NCBI RefSeq assembly: GCF_016097555.1 | Contig: NC_054713.1 | Span: 16,402,680-16,466,679, forward strand | Length of the DNA: 64,000 nucleotides | Source of the DNA: Gigantopelta aegis | Lineage: Eukaryota; Mollusca; Gastropoda; Neomphalida; Peltospiridae | Direction of reading: 5' to 3' | Part shown: piece after piece, positions 1 to 9,488 of the stretch | Numbering within the stretch: the stretch's first letter is position 1 | How the letters are laid out: each line of letters starts with the position of its first letter | The notes under the pieces: generated by a model | Seen by the model: the letters and a program-made list of their open reading frames with translations, nothing else | Told to the model about the DNA's origin: nothing | The model's database searches: none | Position numbers and translations under genes: made by a program

Positions 1-268
1 GAAATGATATTTACAAAATATCGGAGAGATCGAAATTGAAAAATGGAATATTATCGACTTCAACTAAAAGCTATAATCATTGTAATGTCTATGATATTGA
101 CACATTAAATAAAATAATCTCAGCAGTTGTCTTGTTCGTTGTTTATTTTAACGCATGATAGACAAACATAACTCCATATAGAGTGGCTCAGTGTTATTTT
201 AGATCTTATGGATAATGGTGTTTAGTGATGTTTTATGTTTCAACTGAGGTGAGACTTTAATAAACAAA

Positions 269-304
269 GTGCCTGTCTGTCTGTCTGCCTGTCTGTCTGT
301 CTGA
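269..304. repeat. (CTGT)n microsatellite
   Basis: Short run of CTGT units with one or two CTGC variants. It is a simple repeat with no gene signal around it. Confidence 0.9.
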
Positions 305-469
305 CAAAGAGTGTTTTCAAGTCAAATATGAGTCGTATGTGTATCCGCACCACCAACGCATACTGATACTTTAAGAAATGAAACTGGGGGCAGCCATTTT
401 GTATCGTTTTCGCCACGTCATGGGTTACTCTTTTTGACAACAGACTGCTGGGTCCATGGACTGGTCTAC

Positions 470-580
470 TATTTTACGGCAAGAGATATTTAAGATGCAG
501 CATCCCACAGACAAGACTGCACATAGCACAACCTTTGTTAAACCAGTCGTGGAGCACTGGGTAATACTAGAAACAACTAA
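470..580 (-). repeat. SINE body fragment (reverse)
   Basis: The stretch with CCCACAGACA, GCACATA and a GGAGCACTGG-like end matches the body of the SINE copies at 645, 1,023 and 34,236. Neither the tRNA-like head nor the tail is present, so this is a truncated piece. Confidence 0.6.
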
Positions 581-644
581 AATCGGCCCGCAGAGAACAG
601 CACAACCCACTTCAAGCATCCCTCGAATTGCCTGAACTTAAACA

Positions 645-1022
645 TAGAAGGAAGGAAAAAAAGAAAGAAATGTTTGATTTAACGACGCACTCAACACGTT
701 TTATTTACGGTTATATGGCGTTAGACATATGGTTAAGGACCACACAGATTTTGAGAGGAAACCCGCTGTCACCACTTCATGGGCTACTCTTGTATTTGCA
801 CTTCCCTCAGGCAGGATAGCACAAACCATGGCCTTTGTTGAACTAGTTATGGATCACTGGTCAGTGCAAGTGATTTATGCCTACCCATTGAGCCTTGCGG
901 AGCACTCACTCAGGGTTTGGAGTCGGTATCTGGATTAAAAAACCCATGCCTCGACTGGGATCCGAACCCAGTACCTACCAGCCTGTAGACCGATGGTCTA
1001 ACCACGACGCCACCGAGGCCGG
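645..1022 (-). repeat. tRNA-derived SINE, reverse orientation
   Basis: Read on the minus strand, this starts near 1,020 with a tRNA-like head (A-box-like GTGGTTAGACC, B-box-like GGTTCGGATCC). It then has a body with GTGGTCCTTAACCATATG and ends in a GTCGTTAAATCAAA-type tail near 660. The same body and tail occur at 1,030-1,290 and 34,236-34,532. A polymerase III-transcribed SINE is inferred from the boxes. Confidence 0.75.
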
Positions 1023-1290
1023 TTGGAAGGAAGGAAGGGAATTATATTTTTATCGACGCTTACAACACATTTTATTTACGGTTATATGGCGTCGGACATA
1101 TGGTTACGGCCACACAGATAGTTAGGTAGGAAACATGCTGTCACCACTTCATGGGCTACTCTTTTCGATTAGCAGCAAGGGATCTTTTATATGCACCATC
1201 CCACAGACAGGGTAACACATACCACGGCAAGAGATATTTAAGATGCACCATCCCACAGACAGGATTGCACATACCACAACCTCCAATCCC
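1023..1290 (-). repeat. second SINE copy, reverse, abutting the first
   Basis: Starts with a GGAAGGAAGG run and the tail-side sequence. The same body as the 645-1,022 copy follows (ATGGCGTCGGACATATGG, CACCACTTCATGGGCTACTC). A 45-60 bp part with GATATTTAAGATGCACCATC and the CCACAGACAG motif appears twice, suggesting a local duplication. The head is missing. Confidence 0.65.
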
Positions 1291-1319
1291 CCCTCGATCT
1301 TCCAAGTAAATCAGAAGAC

Positions 1320-2575
1320 AAAAAAAACATTTGGCGGATTAGCGGTCCTAGTATATGTCTGTTAAAATTACCAAATACCAATTAATACAAAAATGTGAGC
1401 TAGTGGCTGGTCCATTGTTGGGTATTGAGGATGAGTTTTACCGGTCATGGTGATTAGGTGTGCTTAAGATTCCGTGACACAAGTTGTTTGCAAGAGGTAA
1501 TCGACTGCCACGCTTGTATTCGTGGTAATTGTTTTCTAAAGCACCTGAAATCAAGGCGTAGCGGTAATTGATTTAAAGAGCTTACACGCCGTTAAAGCGC
1601 TTACTTTACGGACCAAGGCATGTCGGCCCGCTACGCCTTACGGCCCTCGGGGAAACCTATTTGATAGGCTATGGCATATGCTTACAAACAACACGAATAG
1701 AATAGTTAGTAACGAAAAATAGGAAGAGACATCTCTCTTAGACAAAATCTTGTTCACTTTCAACACCGGAACTAAAGCGTGTAACTCCGGAACGAAACAA
1801 ATGTTCTGGAGTTGCAATTTTTATACTTTGATTCATAGCATTCCCGTTGGCAACCCCGATTGCATTCAAGGCGGAAAAGAAAGAAGCAATCTCCCACTTT
1901 CAACATGATTTGGGAACAAAAATTAACTGAAAGTAATATTTTCTGAAATAACTGCGTTCCGTAGTTAAACAGCAATAAAAATAAAAAGTTGAGGTCAGTC
2001 TGCGCCAAGAATATCCAAACTTTGGAATGAAATCTCACCCCGATTTGTTCTTAATATGGCGGCAACAAGAACTTACTGAGAGTCACGTGGTTGTTTAGTT
2101 CACTTTAACACCGCCATGGGATATTTTAGTTATTTCGTTCCGGAGTTGCAAAAAATTGCCAACTTCTTGTTACACAGTAAAAACATTTTCTATCAATCAT
2201 AATACTAACATCTTAATCATGCTATTATTATTATGTGAACTTCAAGACTGAATATCATATATACCCCAAAATAAAGTAAAATTCCTTAGTAGCTTCAACA
2301 ATTTCACGGTCGGAAATCATCTGACCGTGATTTGCTACAGGCGCATGTTTAGAATTTAGGCTGGCAAAAACGTAAAAAAATCTGTGAAATAGCACAGGAA
2401 TGCGAACTTTCTATGAATAGACGCAGGGAAGAATATAATGATTCTAATATATAAGTGTTTTCCTATTATGTTTTAGAAAACCTTTTGCTAACTTTGTTGT
2501 GGCAGTTGGTAGTCTGACCCTATCATAATTCTAACTGATTTCGATACGAGGTTTACTCTCGCTTTAAGGAAAAAC
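1320..2575. other. non-coding, no gene recognised
   Basis: No convincing ORF or RNA gene. The only structure seen is an inverted repeat pair (1,783-1,797 with 2,133-2,147) and a small hairpin, TCACGGTC/GACCGTGA, at 2,304-2,330. Confidence 0.5.
1783..2147. repeat. possible fold-back (MITE-like) element
   Basis: AACTCCGGAACGAAA at 1,783 is matched by its exact reverse complement TTTCGTTCCGGAGTT at 2,133. The same GTTCCG/GAGTTGCA words recur inside the interval. No target duplication could be assigned, so the element nature is uncertain. Confidence 0.35.
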
Positions 2576-2579
2576 GCCG

Positions 2580-2890
2580 TGCGGGACGTAACCTAGTGGC
2601 AATGTGCTCTCCTGGTGCATGGTCGGTCTAAGAGCAATCCCCAGCGGTGGGCCGATTGGGTTATTTCTCGTTCCTGCCAGTGCATGTCGATGCTATATCA
2701 AAGGCCGTGATATGTGCTATCCTGTCTATTGGATGATACATATCAAAGACATCTTGCTATTAATGGACATACGTAGCGGGTTTCCTCATTATAAAAATTG
2801 ATCTGGGGCACTAATAAATAATAACGATAAAACAAAGAAAATAGCCGATGATTAATAAATCCAGTGATGTCGTTAAACAAAGCAAACTTT
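2580..2890 (+). repeat. tRNA-derived SINE, forward orientation
   Basis: Diverged head, then CCCAGCGGTGGGCCGATTGG, TTTCTCGTTCCTGCCAGTGC, AAAGGCCGTG and CTATCCTGTCT, ending in ATAGCCGATGATTAATAAAT and a GTCGTTAAACAAA tail. These words match the other forward copies at 4,060, 29,690 and 33,390 in the same order. Confidence 0.75.
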
Positions 2891-2941
2891 ATCTTTTAAA
2901 GCCAAAACAATTCGTGACATAATATATTGACATAAATGTTT

Positions 2942-2962
2942 GCGGATCAAGTCTTGATCCGC
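2942..2962. repeat. 21-nt perfect hairpin
   Basis: GCGGATCAAG and CTTGATCCGC flank a single base. It lies directly left of the MITE at 2,969. No poly-T follows and no adjacent gene is seen, so a role as a terminator is not supported. Confidence 0.4.
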
Positions 2963-2968
2963 TATTTA

Positions 2969-3357
2969 TTAAAGGGACATTCTTGAGTTTGCTGCAATTT
3001 TTAAGATGTTATCGACTAACAGAGACATTTTAACGATAGTTGTGTCATATCAAATATATTTTCTGCATAAAATATTAGTGGCGGTATGTTAAACGTGTTT
3101 TGGATCGTTCTACTATTTGTACTAGGTTATATTTCAATTTATTTCCTAAAATATATTTTTTCGTACGGGAAATTATTTCAAGACAAAATCCGGTTTGGGC
3201 TTCATAGAAATATTAAGACGACCAGAAACACATTAAATATACAGACACTGATATTCTAAACAAGAAAATATATTTAATATGTAACTTTAATCATAGAAAT
3301 ATGTTATTAGTCGGAAACATCTTGCAATGCAGCAAACTTGGGAATGTGTCTTTCAAA
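2969..3357. mobile_element. fold-back MITE, copy 1
   Basis: The left end TTAAAGGGACATTC...GAGTTTGCTGCAATTTT is mirrored at the right end (GCAGCAAACTTGGGAATGTG). The interior is itself close to palindromic (TTAGTGGC...AACGTGTTT against the mirrored half). About 390 bp, non-coding. TTAA at the outer edge suggests a piggyBac-type target preference (inference from known TTAA specificity). The right end is more worn than in copy 2. Confidence 0.75.
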
Positions 3358-3361
3358 AGGA

Positions 3362-4055
3362 CTAGCTAGTACCTTAATCATGCCTCGCCCATAGTGGATA
3401 CAAAATGTTAAAGTTTAGCTGTCCTTATTATTTATTATTGTTTAACCATGGGCTCAAAGACAAATAACTGGAATGGGACCTAGCCTATTACATCCTTTTG
3501 CTTGTTGGTGGTGCAAAATGAAACACTCCGTTTTTTAACGCCACCATTAAAGTGACAGACGCTAGATTGTTTAAACACTACAACGCATTTTTCACTATTA
3601 AATCCGTTTTTGATCATTTAAAATAAAAGTACTTACATTTTATTGTTTAGAATATTAATTTTCATACACCTACAGTGGTTCTGGCCATGCAGGATTTTGC
3701 AGTACCCCACAATTTTAAAAGGGCACGTTCGTCCATGACGTTATGGTTATCCAGACAGGTTCTAGTTTATTTTAGACTGTATTTTCCTGTTTAAACATCT
3801 CAGACTTCAACTTGTCTCTGTTAAACTTTGTCTAACTGTGTGTTGCAGTTTTATAGATTAATTAAACTTAGTGCCCTAGGGTTTGCGCCTTTAATACTTT
3901 GGATAGACCTATACTTCCTCTGTTTTACAAGGTAACACTACAAAATGTGATTCGCTTTCATCGGCCATCTTGAATTTCAATATGTCTGACATATTAAACC
4001 CAGTTCCTTTAATACATCTGTATTCAAGAATGATAGACGAAAAAAAAAAAAAAAA
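3362..4055. other. non-coding, nothing recognised
   Basis: AT-rich sequence without long ORFs, tRNA-like structure or clear terminal repeats. It ends in a poly-A run near 4,040 that leads into a truncated SINE. Confidence 0.5.
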
Positions 4056-4059
4056 CCCA

Positions 4060-4290
4060 ACTCTTTGAAACACCATTGGACTATTTCTCGTTCCAGCCAG
4101 TGCACCACGCCTGGTTTATTAAAGGCCGTGGTATGTAAAATATCGTGTCTGTGGAATATAAAAGTCCTCTTGCGAGTTTCCTTTCTAAGACTATATCACA
4201 TTTACCAAATGTTTGACATTCAATAGCCGATGATTAATCGAACAATGTGCCCTAGTGTTGTCGTTAAATAAACAAACAAACAAACGTTTA
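4060..4290 (+). repeat. 5'-truncated SINE, forward
   Basis: Begins inside the body (TTTCTCGTTCCAGCCAGTGC), then has AAAGGCCGTGGTATG and ATAGCCGATGATTAATC, with a GTCGTTAAATAAA tail and (CAAA)n. The tRNA-like head is absent. Confidence 0.75.
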
Positions 4291-4620
4291 AAAACAATAA
4301 TAAAACATGTAAAAAATTAACTTTTTAATATTTATTTATAAAATGAGCACCTTTGTTTTGATATGAATGTATATACACGATGAAACATTTATTATTTTAC
4401 ACAACACCTCATTATTATAATCATGATCAATTCTTAATTTGTAATTAAACTGAGCAAGCAGAGGGATATTATTAGAGTTGTATAGTTTATTTTACTTAAT
4501 TCAATATTTATGGTTTTTAATCAGACTAAAATTCAGTTTCTCTACAGAAACAATCTGTTCTACCTGCAGAAAAGAATGCTAGTATACTAATATTTGTCGG
4601 GTACGATATATCGGATGGCT

Positions 4621-4621
<1 letters not shown>

Positions 4622-4663
<42 letters not shown>
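4622..4663. repeat. (CA)n microsatellite
   Basis: About 21 uninterrupted CA units followed by A/C-rich sequence. Confidence 0.95.
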
Positions 4664-4666
<3 letters not shown>

Positions 4667-4734
4667 CAAACAAAAAAACAACACAACAAAAAACTATAAC
4701 CTTACTGAATATGGAAATATTTAGGAACTATGGA

Positions 4735-4920
4735 ATGAATGAATAAATGTTTAACGACACCCCAGCACGAAAAATACATCGGCTATTGGGTGTCAAACTA
4801 TGGCAAATGCAAACACAATGTGATGATCAACATCAATACAAAAATGCAACAGTTAAATCAAAACACATGGTAAAGAACTGTGCAACAAATACAAATATCA
4901 CAGACAGATACGGACTTTTC
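4735..4920 (-). repeat. SINE tail and body fragment, reverse
   Basis: (AATG)n, then TTTAACGACACCCCAGCACG and TACATCGGCTATTGGGTGTC. The same words recur in reverse at 61,625 and forward at 34,970-35,030. This is a SINE variant with a GGTGTCGTTAAACATT tail. Confidence 0.6.
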
Positions 4921-4989
4921 ATCAATTTGTGCTGTATTGGCCATTCTCAAAAAGAATGTTACACCTCTGCACCACAGTGAGGTTACAGC

Positions 4990-5435
4990 ACGCGCAGGGG
5001 AGGACCTATGGAGACTGTAACCTTGATAACTCACCCATTTCTATATCGAAATTTGCCACCGTTAAGGAAAATTTGAGGTCCGGTATTGTTACAATAACAG
5101 ATTCAAAATCGTAAGTAATAAATGCTACACTAGACAATATGTCATGAGTGTGAGTGCATCATTTTACTTATCAATTTGAATCTTTAAATAGAAAGGGGGC
5201 AATAGCCTAAGGGTTATCAGTGTGTAGCAGGTAAATACATTTAGCCTATTCTGCGTATTGATGGAATTGAACAGTGCATTATGACAAAACCGTCAACCGC
5301 ATATTTTAAAACTTTTATAACATCAAATTAAATACTGCCACTGCGAGAGATACGGTTGTATTTTGTAAAGTAATAAACAAAGATTATAAGTAATGAAAAA
5401 TGAAGTAATTTGTACACAAAAGCTCACACAAAAGT
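4990..5435. other. non-coding flank left of Polinton 1
   Basis: No gene or repeat recognised. Polinton 1 begins somewhere near the right edge of this interval. I could not fix the exact terminus or a target duplication. Confidence 0.4.
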
Positions 5436-5479
5436 ATTCCAAAGTCGAAATGTTGCTGATAACTAATAACGTGCCCATA

Positions 5480-5632
5480 TACGGCGATGTCCATGAGTCA
5501 TCCCAGAACGTGTTCAGACACGTTTTGACCTCCAGATAGCGTGGGTACGTTACAGTGGGGGCCTATAAAATAAAATAAAATTCAGAACGCTTGCCATTCG
5601 CTCACCGACACTGCTAGCGAGAAGACGTATAC
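5480..5632. repeat. Polinton 1 left TIR (identifiable part)
   Basis: Shares GAGTCATCCCAGAACGT, a TATA box and CATTCGCTCACCGACACTGC with the inverted right end. Arms differ at many positions, so the element is old. Confidence 0.75.
5514..5529. promoter_or_regulatory. palindromic upstream site and TATA box
   Basis: ACGTGT-TCAG-ACACGT is a perfect palindrome. A second one, CGTGT-CCAG-ACACG, lies near 6,172 before the next ORF. A TATA box (CTATAAAATA, about 5,563) follows about 40 bases downstream, roughly 100 bases ahead of the PC4-like start. A binding site is inferred from the repeat ahead of two genes. Confidence 0.45.
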
Positions 5633-5670
5633 CGTTGATGATACTTACGATATATAATATTATATATAAA

Positions 5671-6171
5671 ATGGCATCGAGATATAACAGAAACACTACA
5701 GAGGGCCTTGTCAAAAATGAAGAAAACGAAACGAGATGCAAACTAGACCTTGGCGTCTACGTCGTGGCTAAACTGTGGAAGGGGGACATTGTCATTCACG
5801 TTCGTCAGTTTGACGAGGACCGTGGAAAACATTTTCCCACCAAGAAAGGCGTTTCTCTGATGATAAAACAGTGGTTGGAACTGGCCACCATCAGACGGGA
5901 AACATCACAACATCTCGGTGGGAACGTCTACGTCGAATGTAGTTATGCCAGCGTGGATATTCGTCAGTGGTGGTATTGTGATCAAGAACTGAAACCCTCC
6001 CGTCGCGGCGTTCGACTGACTGCTGAACAGTGGAAAGAGCTCCAGAAATGCTTTGACACTATTTACGACTTTGTGCCGAAACTGAGAGACGTCATACCGT
6101 GCAACTTACGAGAAGATCATCAGAATCTGACGGGTGCCATAGTGTGTTCAGAATGCAACCCGAGATATTAG
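5671..6171 (+). CDS. PC4/Sub1-like protein with two PC4-type domains (Polinton 1 cargo)
   Basis: The protein has two successive segments resembling the PC4/Sub1 single-stranded-DNA-binding fold. The first is LDLGVYVVAKLWKG...FPTKKGVSLMIKQWLEL; the second is YASVDIRQWWY...LKPSRRGVRLTAEQWKEL. The pattern of beta strands, a K/R-K/R-G-V/I-x-L turn and an xxxQW helix is typical of PC4. A Cys pair sits near the C-terminus (VCSECNP). I chose the ATG at 5,671 over the in-frame ATG at 5,635 because the next ORF starts with the same ATGGCATCG context. PC4-type proteins bind ssDNA in transcription and replication; a role in Polinton replication or late transcription is inference. The reading frame looks open throughout. 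Confidence 0.65.
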   Translation: MASRYNRNTTEGLVKNEENETRCKLDLGVYVVAKLWKGDIVIHVRQFDEDRGKHFPTKKGVSLMIKQWLELATIRRETSQHLGGNVYVECSYASVDIRQWWYCDQELKPSRRGVRLTAEQWKELQKCFDTIYDFVPKLRDVIPCNLREDHQNLTGAIVCSECNPRY

Positions 6172-6240
6172 ACGTGTCCAGACACGCTCGGTGACGTCAC
6201 GGGAAAAAACCCAGGACGTGTTTGGACATTGTATATGTAA
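6172..6240 (+). promoter_or_regulatory. promoter region: palindrome, CRE-like site, TATA-like
   Basis: Contains the CGTGT-CCAG-ACACG palindrome, a TGACGTCA at 6,191-6,198 and GTATATGTAAA near 6,230, about 75 bases before the next ORF's ATG. TGACGTCA also occurs in the leader and TIRs of Polinton 2. Confidence 0.45.
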
Positions 6241-6308
6241 ACCTTAGATTTAGAACTGTTCGTCATTCGTCAGTCGACCGTTGTAGAGTGCAGACGTGCG
6301 CTCCAGAG

Positions 6309-6662
6309 ATGGCATCGGGATATTCTAGAATGGACAGCAGTTGTAGCAGCGGTGCCGATGTCTTGGTATGCAAATGTTCCAGAAGACGCACGATCAAATG
6401 CAAAACAGTGGCTACCAAACCACAAGAACATTTCATGGATCAAACGGACGTTGCACGTGAACCCTGTGAAATCGTGGATGAAGAACCTATGGATACCCGT
6501 GAACCCATGGACGAAGAACCCATGGATCAGACGGATGCTGCTCGAGAATATAAAACAGACTTGGCTCCCTACGATGATGATGACGCCTACGACGCCGATG
6601 ACGAATGGGATGGCCTTTCGAGACATTACTTGTTCTGCCATCATCCCAAATTCTACAGATAA
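6309..6662 (+). CDS. acidic Polinton 1 ORF, function unknown
   Basis: About 117 codons from ATG (MASGYSRMDSS). A Cys/basic segment (LVCKCSRRRTIKCK) is followed by repeated EEPMD/REPMD units and an Asp run (PYDDDDAYDADDEWDG). No known domain recognised. The start context mirrors the PC4-like gene. It may be a regulatory or DNA-mimic type protein, but that is speculation. It sits directly ahead of the BIR-like segment. Confidence 0.4.
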   Translation: MASGYSRMDSSCSSGADVLVCKCSRRRTIKCKTVATKPQEHFMDQTDVAREPCEIVDEEPMDTREPMDEEPMDQTDAAREYKTDLAPYDDDDAYDADDEWDGLSRHYLFCHHPKFYR

Positions 6663-6689
6663 CTCTACACATTTGGTGGGTGGCCTCTC

Positions 6690-6882
6690 CAGAAGGAGAC
6701 AGAGACCGACGGAACTCGTCAAGGACAGTTTCTTTTATACGGAAGATCACGACGCCGTCGTCTGCTACTGTTGTTTTCTACGGGCCTACGGATGGCAGAA
6801 GTTGGACGATCCAGTGATGGAACATTACAGACTGTCCCCGAGATGTCCATTTATTCGAAGGGCGACCACGATGCTTCTATAA
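6690..6882 (+). pseudogene. BIR-like segment (inhibitor-of-apoptosis type) in Polinton 1
   Basis: The segment reads DSFFYTEDHDAVVCYCC...GWQKLDDPVMEH...RCPFI. This matches the C-terminal half of a BIR domain: an FFYT entry, a CX2C pair, W-x3-DDP-x3-H, then Cys six residues after the His, which is the zinc-binding C-C-H-C set. BIR domains occur in IAP proteins of animals and of large DNA viruses. The N-terminal half of the domain is not clear here, so I call it BIR-like. An anti-apoptotic cargo gene is inference. Confidence 0.55.
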
Positions 6883-6959
6883 ACATTTATTGCTTGCATG
6901 TTTGAACTGTAGTAAAAATAAAAGTTTAATCGTGTTTTAATTTTGTTTGTTTTGTGTTT

Positions 6960-6972
6960 TGCTATAAATACG
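6960..6972 (+). promoter_or_regulatory. TATA box before integrase
   Basis: GCTATAAATACGG lies about 40 bases ahead of the integrase ATG at 7,006. Comparable TATA boxes precede several other Polinton ORFs (8,093, 9,213, 58,404, 59,903). Confidence 0.55.
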
Positions 6973-7005
6973 GGTGGTGTTAGAAACAAATATCATTTAT
7001 TCGAA

Positions 7006-8098
7006 ATGGCTGATTGGGAAGAGTACTTACACTCCATCTATTATGATTCCAAACATCTGGATAGTTTCTCAGGACCGGCCAAATTGTAAACGGTCGCGAA
7101 AGAGGAGGGACAATTTTATATTTCCCTAAAACGTATGAAACAATGGCTGAGAGGTCAAGAGACCTACACCATGACGAGACAGGTGCGACGTAAGTTTCCA
7201 CGACACCGGACGGTGGTGGAAGGGTTAGACATCCACTGGCAGTCCGATTTGATGGACATGGTCAGCTTGGCCAAATTTAATGATAGGGTCACATATTTAC
7301 TGATCGTCATCGATCTGTTCTCCAGATATCTTTGGATCTATCCACTCAAGTCCAAAACGACCGCATCGATGGTCGAATCCCTCACAAAACTGTAGGAATC
7401 CCAAGACAGGCAAGGCGGCCCAAGATATTTCAGTCTGATATGGGAGCAGAATACACGGGACACTTGACCAAACTGTTTCTGTAAACGACGTGGTATCGTT
7501 CAGTTGTTTTCCTTAAATGAAACAAAGGCCAGCTATGCCGAACGCGTGATCAAAACCATCAAAATGCGCATTTACAGACACATGTTAAAGACGCTTTCCA
7601 ACAGATATCTGGACGTGTTACAGGACATCGTTTAGAGTTATAATCGTACATAAGACTGCATGTTGGGACAGAGTCCGGCCAGTTTCAATAAGAGGAACGA
7701 GGGGGAAGTCAGATTAGCTCAATATCTTATCAAGGTCTGATAAATCTCCAAAGAAAAAGTCAAAGCTCACATTTGAAGTGGGAGACAAGGTGCGAATCAG
7801 TCACCTGAGGGGTAAGTTCGATCGGGAATATCAAGAAAAATGGTCAGGGGAAACCTTCAGCATAGAAAGAAGATACTGGTCTCAAAACAAAGATATGTAA
7901 AAACTCAAGGACTGGGGTGGTGATTCTAAACTTCAAAAGGTGACAGAAAATCCAGACCAGGTATACAGAATACAGGATGTATTGAAAGAGAGAACTCAGA
8001 ACAAAAGAAAATAAATACTGGTCAAGTGGCTTCACTGGCCCAGCAAGTATAATTCGTGGATTCCCGAAACCGACCTGATTCGGCACCAGACAGTATAA
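7006..8098 (+). pseudogene. Polinton integrase (rve family, chromodomain), broken
   Basis: The N-terminus (MADWEEYLHSIYYD) and the core (DIHWQSDLMDMVSLAKFND, LLIVIDLFSRYLWIYPL) match Polinton retroviral-type integrases and the second copy at 59,964. The first catalytic Asp is in the SDLMDM motif. Near the 3' end a chromodomain-like ILVKWLHWPSKYNSWIPETDL is visible. The family inserts the linear element DNA into the host genome. Several breaks; non-functional. Confidence 0.85.
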
Positions 8099-8198
8099 AA
8101 GGACCCAACACATGTTTGACTTTCATTAGCATAGAAGCAACCTTGGAAGCACAACCTCTGTCTCGAAGTCATTCTGGCTATACCTCGACTTTGTTTTT

Positions 8199-8390
8199 TT
8201 GAAATGTGTAACCAAATCGGAAACCGTTTTCTTTTCTCAGATCATTGTCATATACGTCGTGGTCATTACGTACATTGTTAATTTATCTCTAGAACGAGGC
8301 AATGCCAACTTGTGGACGGCACTACTCAGTAGTAGCTTGGGGTATCTGTTACAGAATCCTAAGATTAAAACTTACAAGCACCATGGATAA
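8199..8390 (+). pseudogene. small membrane-type Polinton ORF
   Basis: One hydrophobic segment (IIVIYVVVITYIVNL), then a conserved-looking LWTALLSSSLGYLLQNPKIK end. It sits between integrase and minor capsid, and a TATA box (AGTATAAAAGG) lies near 8,093. No clear ATG in this frame. I believe similar short hydrophobic ORFs occur in Polintons, but this needs a profile search. Confidence 0.4.
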
Positions 8391-8820
8391 GTATATCACC
8401 ATTCGAAGTACCGATAGCACAGCGTACTTTTCAGACAACCAACCCTGGTCTTTTAGAGTCAATATTTATGACAGGCTACATTTGGGCAAACAGTGGGTGG
8501 TGGCAGCCACCGAAATCACCGTTCAGAATTGGGACCTTTCGAGAAAATCGGACTGTCGCAATATTTATGTGTGTTCCAACATTTGTCACAGTTCACACGT
8601 TGGAGAAAGAAAAGAACCTCTTTTGAGGCGAGTATGTCTCGGCGGGAATAAAAAAGAAAAATCATTTCAGTTTTGACAGTGTCATTACATACCTCTCAGA
8701 CTTGAAGATCTACAGATCGTGAACATCTATATAGAAGATGTAGATGGTAACCCAGCCTCATTCATCATGGGACCAATGACGGTGACACTTCACGTGAAGC
8801 CACAACCCTTTTGGTTTTGA
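8383..8820 (+). pseudogene. Polinton minor capsid (penton-like) protein, broken
   Basis: Begins MDKYITIRSTDSTAYFSDNQ, followed by WSFRVNIYDRLHLGKQWVVA. The 3' part (LEDLQIVNIYIEDVDGNPAS...GPMTVTLHVKP) fits the single-jelly-roll minor capsid family of Polintons. It lies upstream of the major capsid as in other elements. Assigned by position and partial resemblance. Broken. Confidence 0.55.
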
Positions 8821-8823
8821 AAG

Positions 8824-9039
8824 ATGACCCAGTACATATTAAAACATTTTGAATATTTGAAACTGATGACAAACATTCAAGATTACCACATGACATTGGG
8901 ATTGCTGAATGACATGAGTGGAGAACAGATGTTGGCCTTGGTGTTGATCACTCGAGAATTACTCGAAGGTCGCATTAACGTCAAGACAGGACAAAAACGT
9001 AGTTTTTTTTACAGTTTAACCCTAACAACGGTCATGTGA
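8824..9039 (+). CDS. short ORF between capsid genes, unknown
   Basis: About 70 codons (MTQYILKHFEYLKLM...). It contains LLNDMSGEQMLALVLITRELLEGRI, which is probably helical. It lies between the minor capsid and the small ORF ahead of the major capsid. No family recognised; it may be a fragment. Confidence 0.3.
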   Translation: MTQYILKHFEYLKLMTNIQDYHMTLGLLNDMSGEQMLALVLITRELLEGRINVKTGQKRSFFYSLTLTTVM

Positions 9040-9275
9040 ACATGCTCAAATTGATTGCATCACTGGTCGTGACAGACAAAACTAGGAAACGCGTCTAGAA
9101 ACGAAACACGCCTCTGTTAACCTTAATTTTGCATGTTGATCACAAATCAAATCAAAGATCATACGATTGGTGGTCACAGATAACTGGAGACAAGAGGGTC
9201 ATCTCGCCTTTCTATAAATAGGACCTTGATCGAAATCACTCGTCATTTAAGAGAGAACCTTTAAAGGAACAACAT

Positions 9276-9476
9276 GTCAGACCAGTAGAAGTTGTACATT
9301 CCCGACGTGGACAAGTGGACCCGCTTTTACAAGTTGCAAGCTCAAGGCAAACTTCAACCTCATTTTCCCGTTCAACGTGGTGGGAAAAGTAAGATGATGT
9401 ACAGTGTGGATCGATGTCTAGAACTCTACGATCCCACATGTAAAAAGGAGAAAAAAGAAGAGGACAAACCCTCGTA
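9276..9476 (+). pseudogene. small ORF ahead of the major capsid
   Basis: A TATA box (TCTATAAATAGG, about 9,213) precedes it. The product contains YIPDVDKWTRFYKLQAQGK and a basic tail. A short protein in this position is common in Polintons; its function is unknown to me. Broken. Confidence 0.35.
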
Positions 9477-9488
9477 ACCACTTCGGTC

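Noticed and set aside
6270-6750. Long minus-strand ORFs opposite the acidic Polinton ORF
   Set aside because: Shadows of the Asp-rich plus-strand coding region; no recognisable domain.
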